Under the pieces are notes generated by a model. The model was not told the origin of the DNA, ran no database searches, and saw nothing but the letters and a program-made list of their open reading frames with translations. Made by a program: the position numbers and the translations under genes. Below, in pieces: positions 1 through 7,973 of a DNA stretch of 64,000 nt. The stretch's first letter is position 1. The number at the start of each line of letters is the position of its first letter. Origin of the DNA: Eubacteriaceae bacterium Marseille-Q4139 (GTDB taxonomy: Bacteria; Bacillota; Clostridia; Lachnospirales; Lachnospiraceae); assembly GCA_018223415.1 (NCBI GenBank), contig JAGTTQ010000001.1, positions 614,153 to 678,152 of the forward strand. The letters run 5' to 3'.

Positions 1-152
1 GCCGGAATATTTGTCCCGAGATGGGCAACATTGTTTTTCCATTCAATCACATACTCCGCCCGGCAGTATTCACAAACAGCACGGTTCGGGTTATTTTCAT
101 CCATCTTTAACGTCCCGTTGCAGGCGGAACATCGAAGCTCAGTAATCTGCAT
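1..152 (-). CDS. Zinc-ribbon protein, 5' part only (cut by window edge)
   Basis: The minus strand starts with ATG at 152 after an AAGGAG ribosome binding site and stays open to the window edge, so about 50 residues are visible. The visible protein has CSAC near residues 9-12 and CEYC near residues 28-31, two knuckles that would bind one zinc ion, as in TFIIB-type zinc ribbons that begin many small membrane or phage-shock-like proteins. The rest of the protein, and hence the function, lies outside the window. It appears to be flanking DNA to the left of the mobile region. Confidence 0.6.
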   Translation of the reverse strand, partial: MQITELRCSACNGTLKMDENNPNRAVCEYCRAEYVIEWKNNVAHLGTNIP

Positions 153-201
153 AAAAACTCCTTAAAATTTATGCCGGAAGCGGCTGCGCTTTGCCGCGGC
201 A

Positions 202-512
202 GCCTCCGGCGGAATCTAGCGCCCGGATTTCCGCGGTGGGCGCGGAAACCGGTATGCGCAGGTATAATGCCCGCTATGCGGTCATTATATCTTGTCCGCT
301 CCGCGGCCATGAGCCTCCGGCGGAATCTAGCGCCCGGCTTTCCGCTGCGGGCGCGGAAACCGGCATGTGCAGGTATCATGCCCGCTATGCGGTCATTATA
401 TCACGTCCGCTCCGCGCCCATGAGCCTCCGGCGGAACTTAGCGCCCGGATTTCCGCGGTGAACGCGGAAATCGGCATGCGCAGGTATAATGCCCGCTATG
501 CGGTCATTATAC
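202..512. repeat. Three tandem copies of a 111-bp repeat
   Basis: Units begin at 202, 313 and 424 with GCCTCCGGCGGAA and are 111 bp apart; the third stops near 512. They differ by only a few bases. Each unit contains an inner dyad (TTCCGC...GCGGAA) and a second one (TATAATG...CATTATA, with one mismatch in the middle copy), so each could fold into two hairpins. The array fills the gap between the zinc-ribbon gene and the cell-wall hydrolase gene. Reading frames through it are low-complexity and not convincing as protein. Confidence 0.85.
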
Positions 513-552
513 CACACCGCGAAAGCTCAGGAAAGCAATTCTTGTACTTTCT

Positions 553-1320
553 CTACCCGATTATCAGCGCGCCGCGGTCATTGGTTTTCAGTGCCACGTC
601 CCCGGTCATCAGGCCTCCGTCTTTTCCAAAGGCAAAAAACTCGTCCCCAATCTTGCGAATCTCATTGTAAACCATGCTTCCATCGGAGCCTAAATAGTAC
701 CAGACATCCTTCGTCTTTTTCCATGCGTCGGCCACCATATAGCCGGCGCCGTCGAACCAGTACCACTTTCCGTCGATGAGCTCCCAGGAATTCTGAGAAT
801 AGCTCCCGTCGGCATGGCGGTACCACCAGCCTCTGCCGTCCTGGATCCAGCCTGTCTTTTCCCATGTCCGCATAAAGGCCTCCGGTGTCCCGTAGAGCTT
901 TTTAAGCTTCGATGTGGTACTGCCCCAGTCGGGCAGATAAAGATGCGGCTTGTCGACGATAGATTTCCAGTCGCCGCCCCAGCCGAGTCCAAGCTGCTTT
1001 CCGATGTCCGCCGCCTTTCCGAACATGCCCGTGCTGTCGTTATAGGCGTCATCGGAAAGCTTCCCGTCCCCGTCCACATCCATCTGGAGATAAAAGTCAA
1101 AGGCAATCCCCCACTGGTGCTGGGAACTGTAACTGCTCCCCTTCGCATTCGTGACGATGTTTCCCGGCTTTGTCCGCCCCTGCTCATAGAGGGCGTCCTG
1201 CTCTGCCACCGTGCGGAGGCATTCACCGATCCTCACGACGATGCCGACCTGCTCGCACTGTTTCATCCACCGCGCAGCCAGCTCCTGAAGAACCGGATGG
1301 CACATGGTAATGTCTCTCAT
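553..1320 (-). CDS. M15-type D,D-carboxypeptidase/endolysin with cell-wall-binding repeats
   Basis: The N-terminal half matches the VanY/M15 peptidase fold: SSQHQWGIAFDF carries the SxHxxGxAxD zinc-binding pattern, and WGGDWKSIVDKPHLYL carries the distal His, as in prophage endolysins that cut the peptide part of peptidoglycan. The C-terminal third has tryptophan/tyrosine-rich repeats (GWWYRHADGS, GKWYWFDGAG, VWYYLGSDGS) typical of choline- or cell-wall-binding modules. No signal peptide is seen, which fits an endolysin. The start at 1320 is chosen because AGGAG lies 9 nt upstream; in-frame ATGs at 1329 and 1422 are alternatives. It may be a prophage remnant or a secreted-by-holin hydrolase. 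Confidence 0.8.
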   Translation of the reverse strand: MRDITMCHPVLQELAARWMKQCEQVGIVVRIGECLRTVAEQDALYEQGRTKPGNIVTNAKGSSYSSQHQWGIAFDFYLQMDVDGDGKLSDDAYNDSTGMFGKAADIGKQLGLGWGGDWKSIVDKPHLYLPDWGSTTSKLKKLYGTPEAFMRTWEKTGWIQDGRGWWYRHADGSYSQNSWELIDGKWYWFDGAGYMVADAWKKTKDVWYYLGSDGSMVYNEIRKIGDEFFAFGKDGGLMTGDVALKTNDRGALIIG

Positions 1321-1448
1321 ATCCTGCATCTCCTGTCCTGTTTTTTCTATTTTATGAGACAGGAGTCCCGTCCGTTCCAAGCGCGCCTGCTGTGAAAAAG
1401 GCTGCCGTCCGGCATGAATCATTGTTCAGCCTCATGGCAGCCTTTCCC

Positions 1449-1955
1449 CTATAAAATTCCCAAATGCCTCAGGCACTCAAAAGCTGCCCATAAAAGCACC
1501 AGCGCCGAAATTCCCCACAGCGCCTTCATGCCGCCTTTCTGCCGTTTGTCCGCCTTCCTCACCGCCTGGCCAGCTTCCGTGTTTTTCTTTCTCAGCTCAC
1601 TGTCTTCCGGCAGCTTCGCAAGCAGCCTGTTTTCAAAACGCAGGATCTCGTTCAGGTATGGCTGCTTCATCGTCATCGCACTCATTCCCGTCAGGGTGTC
1701 CTCTTTCATTCTCCCGTCACGGATCCATGCCTCCATGTGCAGGACGCCGTTTTCATAGACGGATTTGAAAAAATAGATCCGTTTATAAAACTCCTGTTCA
1801 GCCGGCATCCCGAACGGCGTGTAGTCCGCGCAGAAACAGTCTTCCCCGTTCCAGTTGGTCGGATAAAGCCCTGCTTGTGCGATAAACTTTTGCACCTCTT
1901 CCTCCACTTCCTCTGCCGGAAGCTGGAGCTCGATGTCCTTTGTGTATCTTGCCAT
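1449..1955 (-). CDS. Tail-anchored conserved protein of unknown function
   Basis: This is a 168-residue protein not recognised from a named family. The first ~115 residues are soluble and acidic, with an aromatic centre; residues ~115-145 are charged and Lys/Arg-rich; and the last ~20 residues (ALWGISALVLLWAAFECLRH) form a single membrane segment. The topology suggests a cytoplasmic domain held at the membrane by its C terminus. It ends about 130 bp before the hydrolase start and is separated from the recombinase by a terminator, so it belongs to the flanking DNA rather than the ICE. Confidence 0.6.
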   Translation of the reverse strand: MARYTKDIELQLPAEEVEEEVQKFIAQAGLYPTNWNGEDCFCADYTPFGMPAEQEFYKRIYFFKSVYENGVLHMEAWIRDGRMKEDTLTGMSAMTMKQPYLNEILRFENRLLAKLPEDSELRKKNTEAGQAVRKADKRQKGGMKALWGISALVLLWAAFECLRHLGIL

Positions 1956-1994
1956 GCCTTTTCCCCCTGATTGATACTTTGAAAATGAAAAAAC

Positions 1995-2023
1995 GGGCCC
2001 TCTGACATAGCGTCAAAGGGCCC
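1995..2023 (-). terminator. Rho-independent terminator after the left recombinase
   Basis: GGGCCCTCTGAC and GTCAAAGGGCCC pair with one mismatch around a short ATAGC loop. On the minus strand the stem is followed by GTTTTTTC, so it would stop transcription coming from the recombinase gene. Confidence 0.8.
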
Positions 2024-2137
2024 ATGCTGAATCAGATTCAGATTTTATTTGTATCCTTTTTCATGAAGAGCAGCCTGCGCCGTACATACCTTGTGTATAT
2101 AACGATGTACATTTTGAATTAGAGCTGTCCGGGCAGC

Positions 2138-3880
2138 TCACCGACGCAGGCTGCCCGGAAAAGGGATGGTGTGCCCCTCCTCATCAGCGAAAGGACCAAA
2201 GTGTAATTTACTATCCATAGAGCAGGTCGTGTACTTCCTCTGCCCGGCTAAATTCAGAAAGGCAACTGTGGGCTGCGGAGAAAAGTCCAAGCACCAGGCA
2301 AAGCGGGAATCAGACAGTGGTGTAACCTGTGAAACAAAGAGATCAATGAAATCCTCGCTTACCAGACCGTCATGCATTTCAACTGCTTCGCACAACGCTG
2401 CCTCAATGGCTTCCATATCCAGGCGTCCGGGATTGTAGTCCTCTGAAGCAATTTGAGCTTTGCTCTGACGAAGGGCCTCCATCTGCTGCTGAATTTCTAT
2501 GGTCCGCTGGAGGAACTTATCCTGCTCAATCTCTCCACGGGCACGGACCACAACCAAGTCATCCAGCTGTTGTTGGAGCAACTGAATAGAATCATCTTTC
2601 GCTTTCATCAAATCTGCTCGACGATCTGCGTCTGGCTTGTAGCAAGCATCCAGCATTTTGCAGGTCTGGAGGACGATTTCTCTTTGGTCTCCCCATACCC
2701 TCTCAAATATTTTGGAGGCCATCAGTTCCAGCTTGCTTTGTCCAACCGGCTTGATCTCACAGATAGGTGTTGGATTGCCTTGTTCATTCTGAAGGCGGAT
2801 GCGGGGCGTATCATGGTGTCGTTTGCATTCATATCCATAGATAGGCTTTCCTGCATTATTGGTTCTCCAACGATGTCGAAGCATGGGAGAACCGCAACGA
2901 CACCTCATTTTTCTGCCCCATACATTCTGAGCCTGCTGAACACCAAAACTCCGCGTGCGGCCTTTTTCATCCGTCAGCCGTTTGGTCCTGCTGCGACGAA
3001 TGGCGTTACACCGCTCGTACTGCTCCTCTGAAATGATCTGAGGAAAACCGCCTTTTACATAGACGAACTCACTCTCGTCGCGCTTGATCCGTTTTTGCTC
3101 CAAATAGTTGTTGGAATAGGACTGACAGTAAACTGTGTACCCCAAATAGTTTTTACGCTTGATGATTTTTGATACCTTCCCAGCATCCCATTTGACCTTA
3201 CCCACCCCGTTTTTGCGTCCAAGGCGGGTCAGCTCTTTTGCTACCAAGGTTTCACCCATACCGGAATCATAGAGGTCAAAAATCATTTTTACGGTTTCCG
3301 CTTGATCGGGATCAATCTCGAACTGCTTGGTGAGTTTGTTCCTAATATATCCGAAAATGTTCCCGTTTCCATAGAGGACGCCTTTTTCGCGGCTGACCCG
3401 TTGTCCTGCAAGAGAGCGTTCACTGATTTTGCGGCTTTCTTCCTGTGCCATAGTAGCCATAATGGTCAGTCGCAGCTCGCCATCACCGTCAAGAGTCCAA
3501 ATGTTATCATTCACAAAATAGACTTCAATTCCCATGGCGGCGAGTTGGCGAACACAGACCAGTGCATCTACCGTGTTTCTGGCGAAGCGGCAGACCTCGC
3601 GAGTGACGATCAAATCGAATTTATGCTGTTTGGCATCCTCCATCATCTGCATAAAGGCATCCCGCTTATAGACCTGAGTTCCGGTAATACCTTGGTCAAT
3701 GTAGCGGTTGATAACATTCCACTGAGGATGAAATCGAGCAACATCATCATACCACTGCATCTGATTCTGAAGGGCTTTGACCTGGGCCTCGTGTTCTGTT
3801 GAGGCACGGCCATATATAACTGCCCGGCAGGGTTTGTCCCGGAAAGAACGGGACAATGAGTACGGAGACATATTGTACAT
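2138..3880 (-). CDS. Large serine recombinase (candidate ICE integrase)
   Basis: The protein is 580 residues, normal for a large serine recombinase. The N-terminal resolvase domain has AVIYGRAST, whose Ser is the expected nucleophile, and ICRFARN-like helix D sequence (TREVCRFARNTVDAL). It is followed by the 'Recombinase' domain (GYIRNKLTKQFEIDPDQAE region) and a zinc ribbon (MRCRCGSPML...YECKRHH). A C-terminal coiled coil (residues ~430-500) completes the fold. Such enzymes cut and rejoin attP and attB at a 2-bp core. The start at 3880 has AAAGGAGG just upstream. It sits at the edge of the mobile region, followed at 2.04-2.16 kb by dyad-rich DNA, so it probably integrates and excises the ICE; this is inferred from position. 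Confidence 0.88.
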   Translation of the reverse strand: MYNMSPYSLSRSFRDKPCRAVIYGRASTEHEAQVKALQNQMQWYDDVARFHPQWNVINRYIDQGITGTQVYKRDAFMQMMEDAKQHKFDLIVTREVCRFARNTVDALVCVRQLAAMGIEVYFVNDNIWTLDGDGELRLTIMATMAQEESRKISERSLAGQRVSREKGVLYGNGNIFGYIRNKLTKQFEIDPDQAETVKMIFDLYDSGMGETLVAKELTRLGRKNGVGKVKWDAGKVSKIIKRKNYLGYTVYCQSYSNNYLEQKRIKRDESEFVYVKGGFPQIISEEQYERCNAIRRSRTKRLTDEKGRTRSFGVQQAQNVWGRKMRCRCGSPMLRHRWRTNNAGKPIYGYECKRHHDTPRIRLQNEQGNPTPICEIKPVGQSKLELMASKIFERVWGDQREIVLQTCKMLDACYKPDADRRADLMKAKDDSIQLLQQQLDDLVVVRARGEIEQDKFLQRTIEIQQQMEALRQSKAQIASEDYNPGRLDMEAIEAALCEAVEMHDGLVSEDFIDLFVSQVTPLSDSRFAWCLDFSPQPTVAFLNLAGQRKYTTCSMDSKLHFGPFADEEGHTIPFPGSLRR

Positions 3881-4001
3881 AGCATCTTCCTCCTTTATGG
3901 CTTCTGATTTGTTCTGACAAGGCGAGAATACCCGAAAACAACAGAATCAGCAATGATACGGACGCTGGCCTGATATCCTTGACAACTTGCCGGAAAAGTG
4001 T

Positions 4002-4124
4002 TCACTTTTGCGGATAGGTTTGCTTGACATTCAGATAGGTTGCCTCGTTGACAAGGCCCTTCTTGTAGAGCATATCAATCAGCTTTAAGCACACATAGGT
4101 GCGGTCAATAATCGATTCATTCAT
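4002..4124 (-). CDS. Small accessory protein upstream of recombinase
   Basis: A 40-residue reading frame starts at ATG 4124, which overlaps the stop of the preceding ribbon-helix-helix gene (ATGAATGA arrangement), and ends before the recombinase leader. The product is a charged helical peptide beginning MNESIIDRTYVCLKL and ending NVKQTYPQK. The overlap with its neighbour and ordinary codon use support translation. I cannot assign a function. Small co-transcribed peptides in this position are common in clostridial elements. Confidence 0.5.
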   Translation of the reverse strand: MNESIIDRTYVCLKLIDMLYKKGLVNEATYLNVKQTYPQK

Positions 4125-4488
4125 GGATCATATCCTCCGGTAATTGACATTGCTGCGGTAACACCGCAAGCCGGATTTTTTGGAGTGTTAACGCTGTAAG
4201 GCTGGACAATGTATAATATTCGACCGGATTAAGAGTAGATGCTCCACCTTCAGCGGCTCGCGCTGCCAAAGCATCAATACTGCGCCGAAGGGATGATAGC
4301 TCGTCCAGTAGGGATAAATAGTCTGCTGGTGGAAGCTCAACGGGGCGAATCTTTTTGACCAGATTGCGGATATACGCGCCTCTTGACGGTGCGCCAACCC
4401 TCCGGACCTGACGATCCAGATCCGCTAAATCATCTTCCGTGAAGCGCACATAAGCCACTTTTGTTGCGCAGACATCCTTTTTGTTCAT
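4117..4488 (-). CDS. MobC-like ribbon-helix-helix mobilisation protein
   Basis: The N terminus (AYVRFTEDDLADLDRQVRR) and the following GAYIRNLVKKI stretch have the pattern of ribbon-helix-helix accessory relaxosome proteins of the MobC type, with a basic N-terminal strand and an 'AYIR' helix. The rest is helical. MobC-type proteins bind oriT and help the relaxase. The gene overlaps the upstream zinc-motif gene by 4 bp and the downstream 40-residue gene by 8 bp, so the three form one operon ahead of the recombinase. The usual relaxase partner is not adjacent here; the nearest is at 19.2 kb. Confidence 0.6.
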   Translation of the reverse strand: MNKKDVCATKVAYVRFTEDDLADLDRQVRRVGAPSRGAYIRNLVKKIRPVELPPADYLSLLDELSSLRRSIDALAARAAEGGASTLNPVEYYTLSSLTALTLQKIRLAVLPQQCQLPEDMIHE

Positions 4489-4712
4489 GGCATCGCCTCA
4501 TTACCTGAATGGCGCTGCGGAACTTTGCGGGGAGCGACGATATAGTCATATCCACTGCGAATTCCACAATAGGTACAGGTATCTTTCACAAATTGGTAGC
4601 GATCTGCGCGCTTGATTCTTATGGTGGGAACATTATAAAAAGCACTGGCACAGGCTGCGCACAGGCAAATCAGCTGCGGCTCCTGCTGCTTGGGTTCGGT
4701 TTTGTAATCCAT
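4485..4712 (-). CDS. Small zinc-motif protein of mobile elements
   Basis: The 75-residue product has CLCAACASAF and CTYCGIRSGYDY motifs, two CxxC pairs about 30 residues apart, consistent with one structural zinc. The start at 4712 is chosen because AGGAGAG lies 9 nt upstream; a longer frame begins at 4778 but lacks a good site. It overlaps the MobC-like gene by 4 bp (ATGA). The function is unknown; zinc-ribbon peptides of this size are common in clostridial conjugative elements. Confidence 0.55.
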   Translation of the reverse strand: MDYKTEPKQQEPQLICLCAACASAFYNVPTIRIKRADRYQFVKDTCTYCGIRSGYDYIVAPRKVPQRHSGNEAMP

Positions 4713-4845
4713 GGCCGTTTCTCTCCTATGATTATGTGTATTCAAAGTCTGAGCGGCCTTGGTGCCCTTCCCTGGCACTTGTACCTCTCACTTGTAGGCC
4801 ACGGCAGAGGGCGTTTGTTGCGTATATCTGAAATTTTTGTTGAAA

Positions 4846-4871
4846 AGCCCCTATCATCGTTCGATAGGGGC
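4846..4871. terminator. Hairpin between divergent units
   Basis: AGCCCCTATC and GATAGGGGCT form a strong stem with a 6-nt loop. The minus-strand side is followed by TTTTC, only a weak T-tract. It lies in the gap between the leftward mobilisation genes and the rightward MerR gene and may be a weak terminator or a transcription-insulating element. Confidence 0.45.
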
Positions 4872-4931
4872 TTCACTATAGGAAGATGAAACTCGTTGTA
4901 GTTATAAAAAACAAAATTTTTTCTTTCCCTA

Positions 4932-4960
4932 TTGACTGCACGGCTCGTGCAGCTGTAACC
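4932..4960 (+). promoter_or_regulatory. MerR-type promoter with operator palindrome
   Basis: A perfect dyad CTGCACGgctCGTGCAG (4936-4952) lies directly after and overlapping a TTGACT -35 box, with a weak TGTAAC/TAACCT -10-like sequence just beyond. A palindrome set in the spacer between -35 and -10 is the usual site for MerR-family regulators, which here would regulate their own gene starting at 4986. Confidence 0.55.
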
Positions 4961-4985
4961 TTTGCTTGTAGGGTGGTGATGAATA

Positions 4986-6044
4986 ATGAAAACACTCCAT
5001 GAAGTAACTCAAATCGTTGGAATGACGCGCCGCGTTATTCAGGAATATGAGAAAGCTGGCCTAGCTACTGCGCCGACAGCCACAAATAAATATGGTCACC
5101 TATTATATGCCGATAAAGAAATAGATCGACTGTGGCAAATACGCTTTTATCGGGAACTGGGCTACGGAAAAAACGAGATGAAGGCTGTGTTTAATAACCC
5201 TCACTATAATCGAAAAGAAGCCCTTTCTTTTCAAATAGCTCAACTGGAAAAGAAAAAGAAGCATCTTGAAAGTTTGATTGAAACAGCAAATCTTTTGAAA
5301 GAAATGGATGTTCCAATATCCGCAATTCGATTTGGTTCGCATGGATTGGAAAATCTATCATATGATACATTGGTTCCGGTAATTGTAGCAGCATTTAATG
5401 CAATGGATCTCAAGGAGCCTATGGAGCAGTCTTTTGTGGCCGTATTAACAGAAGAAGATGAAAATTATTGGTTTGAGACCCTTGACAAGGTAATGGTATT
5501 CTTTAAGGAAGATAGTCCCTATGATGATGACAGTGTACAGGTACAGATTTGTGCTTTGCACCATATAACCGCAAAAGTGCTCTCGGATTCTATTTTTCTG
5601 TTCAAATGGAACAATCTTAATTTTGCGCCTGGGGCGGAAATTGCATCAGAAATCGATGATATTTATGGACCTGGCAGTGCTGAGTATTTGTTTCAGGCAA
5701 CGTGTTATTACTGTACAAAGCATGAAGATAATCCCACGGATCGGAACCTGATTGATGCATTGAATAACATCGAAAACTTAGGCAGGAAAAAATATACGAC
5801 TGGCTCCGAAGAAGTACAAGCTCAAGTTAAAAGGATACATGAGTTCTTTTCAAACATACCTGCAATGTCGCAAGCGGCTCATTTGAGTTTATTGAATAAC
5901 ATTGGAAATATGTTTGGGAGCAAAACATATAAAGAGCTTATCGATAACGGAGCAGAGCGCGGAGTCTCGTGGTTTATCTCCAGGGCCATTCAAATATATT
6001 GCACCCGGCTTAAAGAAAATGAATTTACGGAGGATACAGTATGA
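4986..6044 (+). CDS. MerR-family transcriptional regulator with large effector domain
   Basis: Residues 1-70 form a MerR winged helix-turn-helix (LHEVTQIVGMTRRVIQEYEK, then YADKEIDRLWQIRFYRELGY), followed by a coiled coil (residues ~78-100, ALSFQIAQLEKKKKHLES). The remaining ~250 residues are a helical domain that I cannot assign; it may sense a small molecule. MerR proteins twist the spacer DNA of their target promoter, and a matching palindrome lies at 4936-4952. The gene overlaps the next one by 4 bp, so the two are translationally coupled. Confidence 0.8.
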   Translation: MKTLHEVTQIVGMTRRVIQEYEKAGLATAPTATNKYGHLLYADKEIDRLWQIRFYRELGYGKNEMKAVFNNPHYNRKEALSFQIAQLEKKKKHLESLIETANLLKEMDVPISAIRFGSHGLENLSYDTLVPVIVAAFNAMDLKEPMEQSFVAVLTEEDENYWFETLDKVMVFFKEDSPYDDDSVQVQICALHHITAKVLSDSIFLFKWNNLNFAPGAEIASEIDDIYGPGSAEYLFQATCYYCTKHEDNPTDRNLIDALNNIENLGRKKYTTGSEEVQAQVKRIHEFFSNIPAMSQAAHLSLLNNIGNMFGSKTYKELIDNGAERGVSWFISRAIQIYCTRLKENEFTEDTV

Positions 6045-6451
6045 ATAACATAGCTGAGGAAATATATGATCTGATTAATACCACTGGTAAATCGGCTCCT
6101 GATATGACGAAAGCCCTAAAAAATATTGGCGATGGCGATATGCAACAAGGCATAAAAAAGTTATCCGACTTCTTCTCGGCCACAGCCAAAGAAATCGGCC
6201 TTGAACGTGGATTGAAATTGGGAGAACAACGCGGCTGGATCAAGGGGTCACTCACTACATTAGGAATTGTCTCACTTGCTGCTGGTGGCGTGTATATTAA
6301 GGAGAAATATGCCGCATTTAAGCGCAAGAAAGCATTAGAGCAAGAAGGACAAGTAATTCTTGCTGCAATTAAAGAAACGATTCCATCGGCAACGGAAACA
6401 ACCACCACAGATATATCTGCTTCTGAACGAGACAACAACACCAGTGAATAA
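6041..6451 (+). CDS. Small membrane protein coupled to MerR regulator
   Basis: The 136-residue product has a helical N-terminal half (DMTKALKNIGDGDMQQGIKK), one probable membrane segment near residues 68-87 (GSLTTLGIVSLAAGGVYIKE) and a polar Thr/Glu-rich tail. It begins inside the stop region of the MerR gene (ATGA overlap), so it is probably made together with the regulator and may be its main target. No known family is recognised. Confidence 0.6.
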   Translation: MNNIAEEIYDLINTTGKSAPDMTKALKNIGDGDMQQGIKKLSDFFSATAKEIGLERGLKLGEQRGWIKGSLTTLGIVSLAAGGVYIKEKYAAFKRKKALEQEGQVILAAIKETIPSATETTTTDISASERDNNTSE

Positions 6452-6569
6452 ATATTGAATGGCATGAGTTGCTGGGGTTGTATATGCTTATATAAAGTGC
6501 ATCAAGTTGGGAACCAAGATAAGTTGGCAGATATGGATACCGCATAGTGGTAAGAAAGGAGGTGTCATC

Positions 6570-6752
6570 ATGGGAGCAAGGTTCCCGGAGGTTGACTGGT
6601 ATTGTGACCGTTGCAATGCTTACCTAAATGTACAGCCCGGATTTGATGACCATCATTATGTGTGGAAATGCACAGAATGCGGTCATAAAAACAGTATTTC
6701 CGCAGACTCCATTTACGAATCTGAAGAAGAATTCAGAAATTACAGTAAATAA
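6570..6752 (+). CDS. 60-residue zinc-ribbon protein
   Basis: It starts at ATG 6570 after a strong AAAGGAGGTG site. CDRC (near residue 12) and CTEC (near residue 34) form a classic two-knuckle zinc ribbon, followed by an acidic tail. It is the third gene of the plus-strand group beginning with the MerR regulator and is followed by a strong terminator. Its function is unknown; it could bind nucleic acid or a partner protein. Confidence 0.6.
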   Translation: MGARFPEVDWYCDRCNAYLNVQPGFDDHHYVWKCTECGHKNSISADSIYESEEEFRNYSK

Positions 6753-6764
6753 TAGATTTTTCCC

Positions 6765-6817
6765 AAAAAGGACGCATCACCTAACAGTCATACGCTGTTG
6801 GGTGATGCGTCCTTTTT
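6765..6817. terminator. Strong bidirectional terminator
   Basis: AAAAAGGACGCATCACC and GGTGATGCGTCCTTTTT pair around a loop that itself contains AACAGTCATACGCTGTT. T-tracts are present on both strands, so it can end both the plus-strand MerR group and the minus-strand sigma-like gene that stops at 6824. Confidence 0.9.
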
Positions 6818-6823
6818 GTAGTT

Positions 6824-7297
6824 TTATGAATTGTGGAGCATTATAATGCTCTGTATTTTTTTAATCTTTCGCGAAATTGTAGACCGGTTCACGCCCTGTA
6901 GACGAGCAATTTCAGCGGCGGAGAAGCCTTCGTAAAGAAGGAGGGCGATTTCTTCCAAATCCTTCGGCAACACAGAAAGAAATTCCTTTACCTCAAGATT
7001 AAACTGTACTCGATCCATGTTGTCGCCTTCATAGTAGCCCCCCATCCCCTCCGGGTCCTGAGCTTCCAGGGAGCAATGACGGCGGGTCTGTGCATGGTTG
7101 TTATTGTACTCACAGCGGTCAAGCTCCTGTAATTCAGCAAGCCAGCGGCTCCCCAGGCCAGCAACATCGGCAGGGCCAAAAACCAGTGTAGAGCTTGTCC
7201 CGTCTGCAAAGCGATAGATGTAGGTGTCGTGTTGGATAGTGGGAGTCCCCAAAAATTCATTTTTCTTGGTGACAGTAGATTTCTGTTTGTTCTTCAT
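6824..7297 (-). CDS. Sigma-70 region-4-like helix-turn-helix regulator
   Basis: The start at 7297 is chosen because AAGGA lies 7 nt upstream; the frame extends further 5' but without a site. The C-terminal ~55 residues (SVLPKDLEEIALLLYEGFSAAEIARLQGVNRSTISRKIKKIQ) read as a region-4-type helix-turn-helix, as in conjugative-element sigma factors; the part before is Tyr/Gly-rich and contains no clear region 2. It may act as a DNA-binding regulator rather than a complete sigma factor. It lies divergently from the defence island and is preceded on its own strand by a terminator-shaped hairpin at 7344-7371. Confidence 0.65.
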   Translation of the reverse strand: MKNKQKSTVTKKNEFLGTPTIQHDTYIYRFADGTSSTLVFGPADVAGLGSRWLAELQELDRCEYNNNHAQTRRHCSLEAQDPEGMGGYYEGDNMDRVQFNLEVKEFLSVLPKDLEEIALLLYEGFSAAEIARLQGVNRSTISRKIKKIQSIIMLHNS

Positions 7298-7343
7298 AAT
7301 GTGTCCTTTCCGCCCGAAGTTAGGTACGGAAGGACACAAAAAG

Positions 7344-7371
7344 AGCCTGTGGCGGAAGATGACCACAGGCT
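7344..7371 (-). terminator. Leader hairpin upstream of sigma-like gene
   Basis: AGCCTGTGG and CCACAGGCT pair, and on the minus strand the stem is followed by CTTTTTGTG. It lies 47 bp upstream of the sigma-like start, so it either stops read-through from the small gene at 7580-7720 or works as an attenuator in the leader. Confidence 0.6.
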
Positions 7372-7533
7372 TTAGGCTGAAAAAAGCGCACAAAGCTGCG
7401 GTGGGAGCATCTTCGCCCGAAAAGCAACCTTCATCGTTGCGTCTTCGAACTCTTATGCGTCCCTCCGCCCTTATAGCGCTATTCGGACTATGAGAGAGTG
7501 ATAATTGTGTTAGGTGAGGTAACCCCTGAAGGG

Positions 7534-7565
7534 GGGCAGGCGTATTAGCTAATACATCGCTGCCC
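7534..7565. promoter_or_regulatory. Nested palindrome in 280-bp gap
   Basis: A perfect 14-bp palindrome GTATTAGCTAATAC (7542-7555) is flanked by GGGCAG and CTGCCC. The arrangement could be an operator or an RNA hairpin after the small gene at 7580-7720. Otherwise I see no gene in 7298-7579. Confidence 0.4.
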
Positions 7566-7579
7566 ATCGATTTCAAATC

Positions 7580-7720
7580 TTACTTTTTCTTGCCAGGTTT
7601 GGTTTGCGCCAAAGCACTGCCTGCGACGGATTTCGATTTGCTGCTATAGCGACCATCTTTGAGAATCTGACTTGCCTTGGTAGCCACCGCCTTGGAAGTC
7701 TGCTTCCTGTTGCTTGCCAT
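7580..7720 (-). CDS. 46-residue Lys/Ser-rich small protein
   Basis: ATG at 7720 is preceded by AAGGAGGTG at ideal spacing. The product begins MASNRKQTSKAVATKASQIL and ends KPGKKK; it is strongly basic and rich in Ser, Ala and Lys, with two TSK/SKS-type repeats. Very similar small basic proteins are, to my knowledge, widespread in mobile elements and near defence loci, but their role is not established. DNA or RNA binding is plausible from charge alone. It points away from the defence operon that starts 250 bp to the right. Confidence 0.65.
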   Translation of the reverse strand: MASNRKQTSKAVATKASQILKDGRYSSKSKSVAGSALAQTKPGKKK

Positions 7721-7973
7721 GCCGTTCACCTCCTTAACTTTTATTGGAGTGGATTTATGAGTGTTTACAATTTAAATTGCATGGATTAGTTGATTTTTGC
7801 ATATTTTTGTAATATGCTAAAAATACAATTCCTAGCAATGTATCTTGGGACCACTCTTCATCCTTCCGAATGCATTATCGCACCACAAAATGAGACGCGC
7901 AGCCGGTCGAACATGAGACAGATGAGACAAAACATGGGACAGATTTAATTGCATATGATAAGGAGAGTCAGAT

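Noticed and set aside
202..512. CRISPR-like array
   Set aside because: Repeats are directly adjacent 111-bp units without unique spacers, and no cas genes are present.
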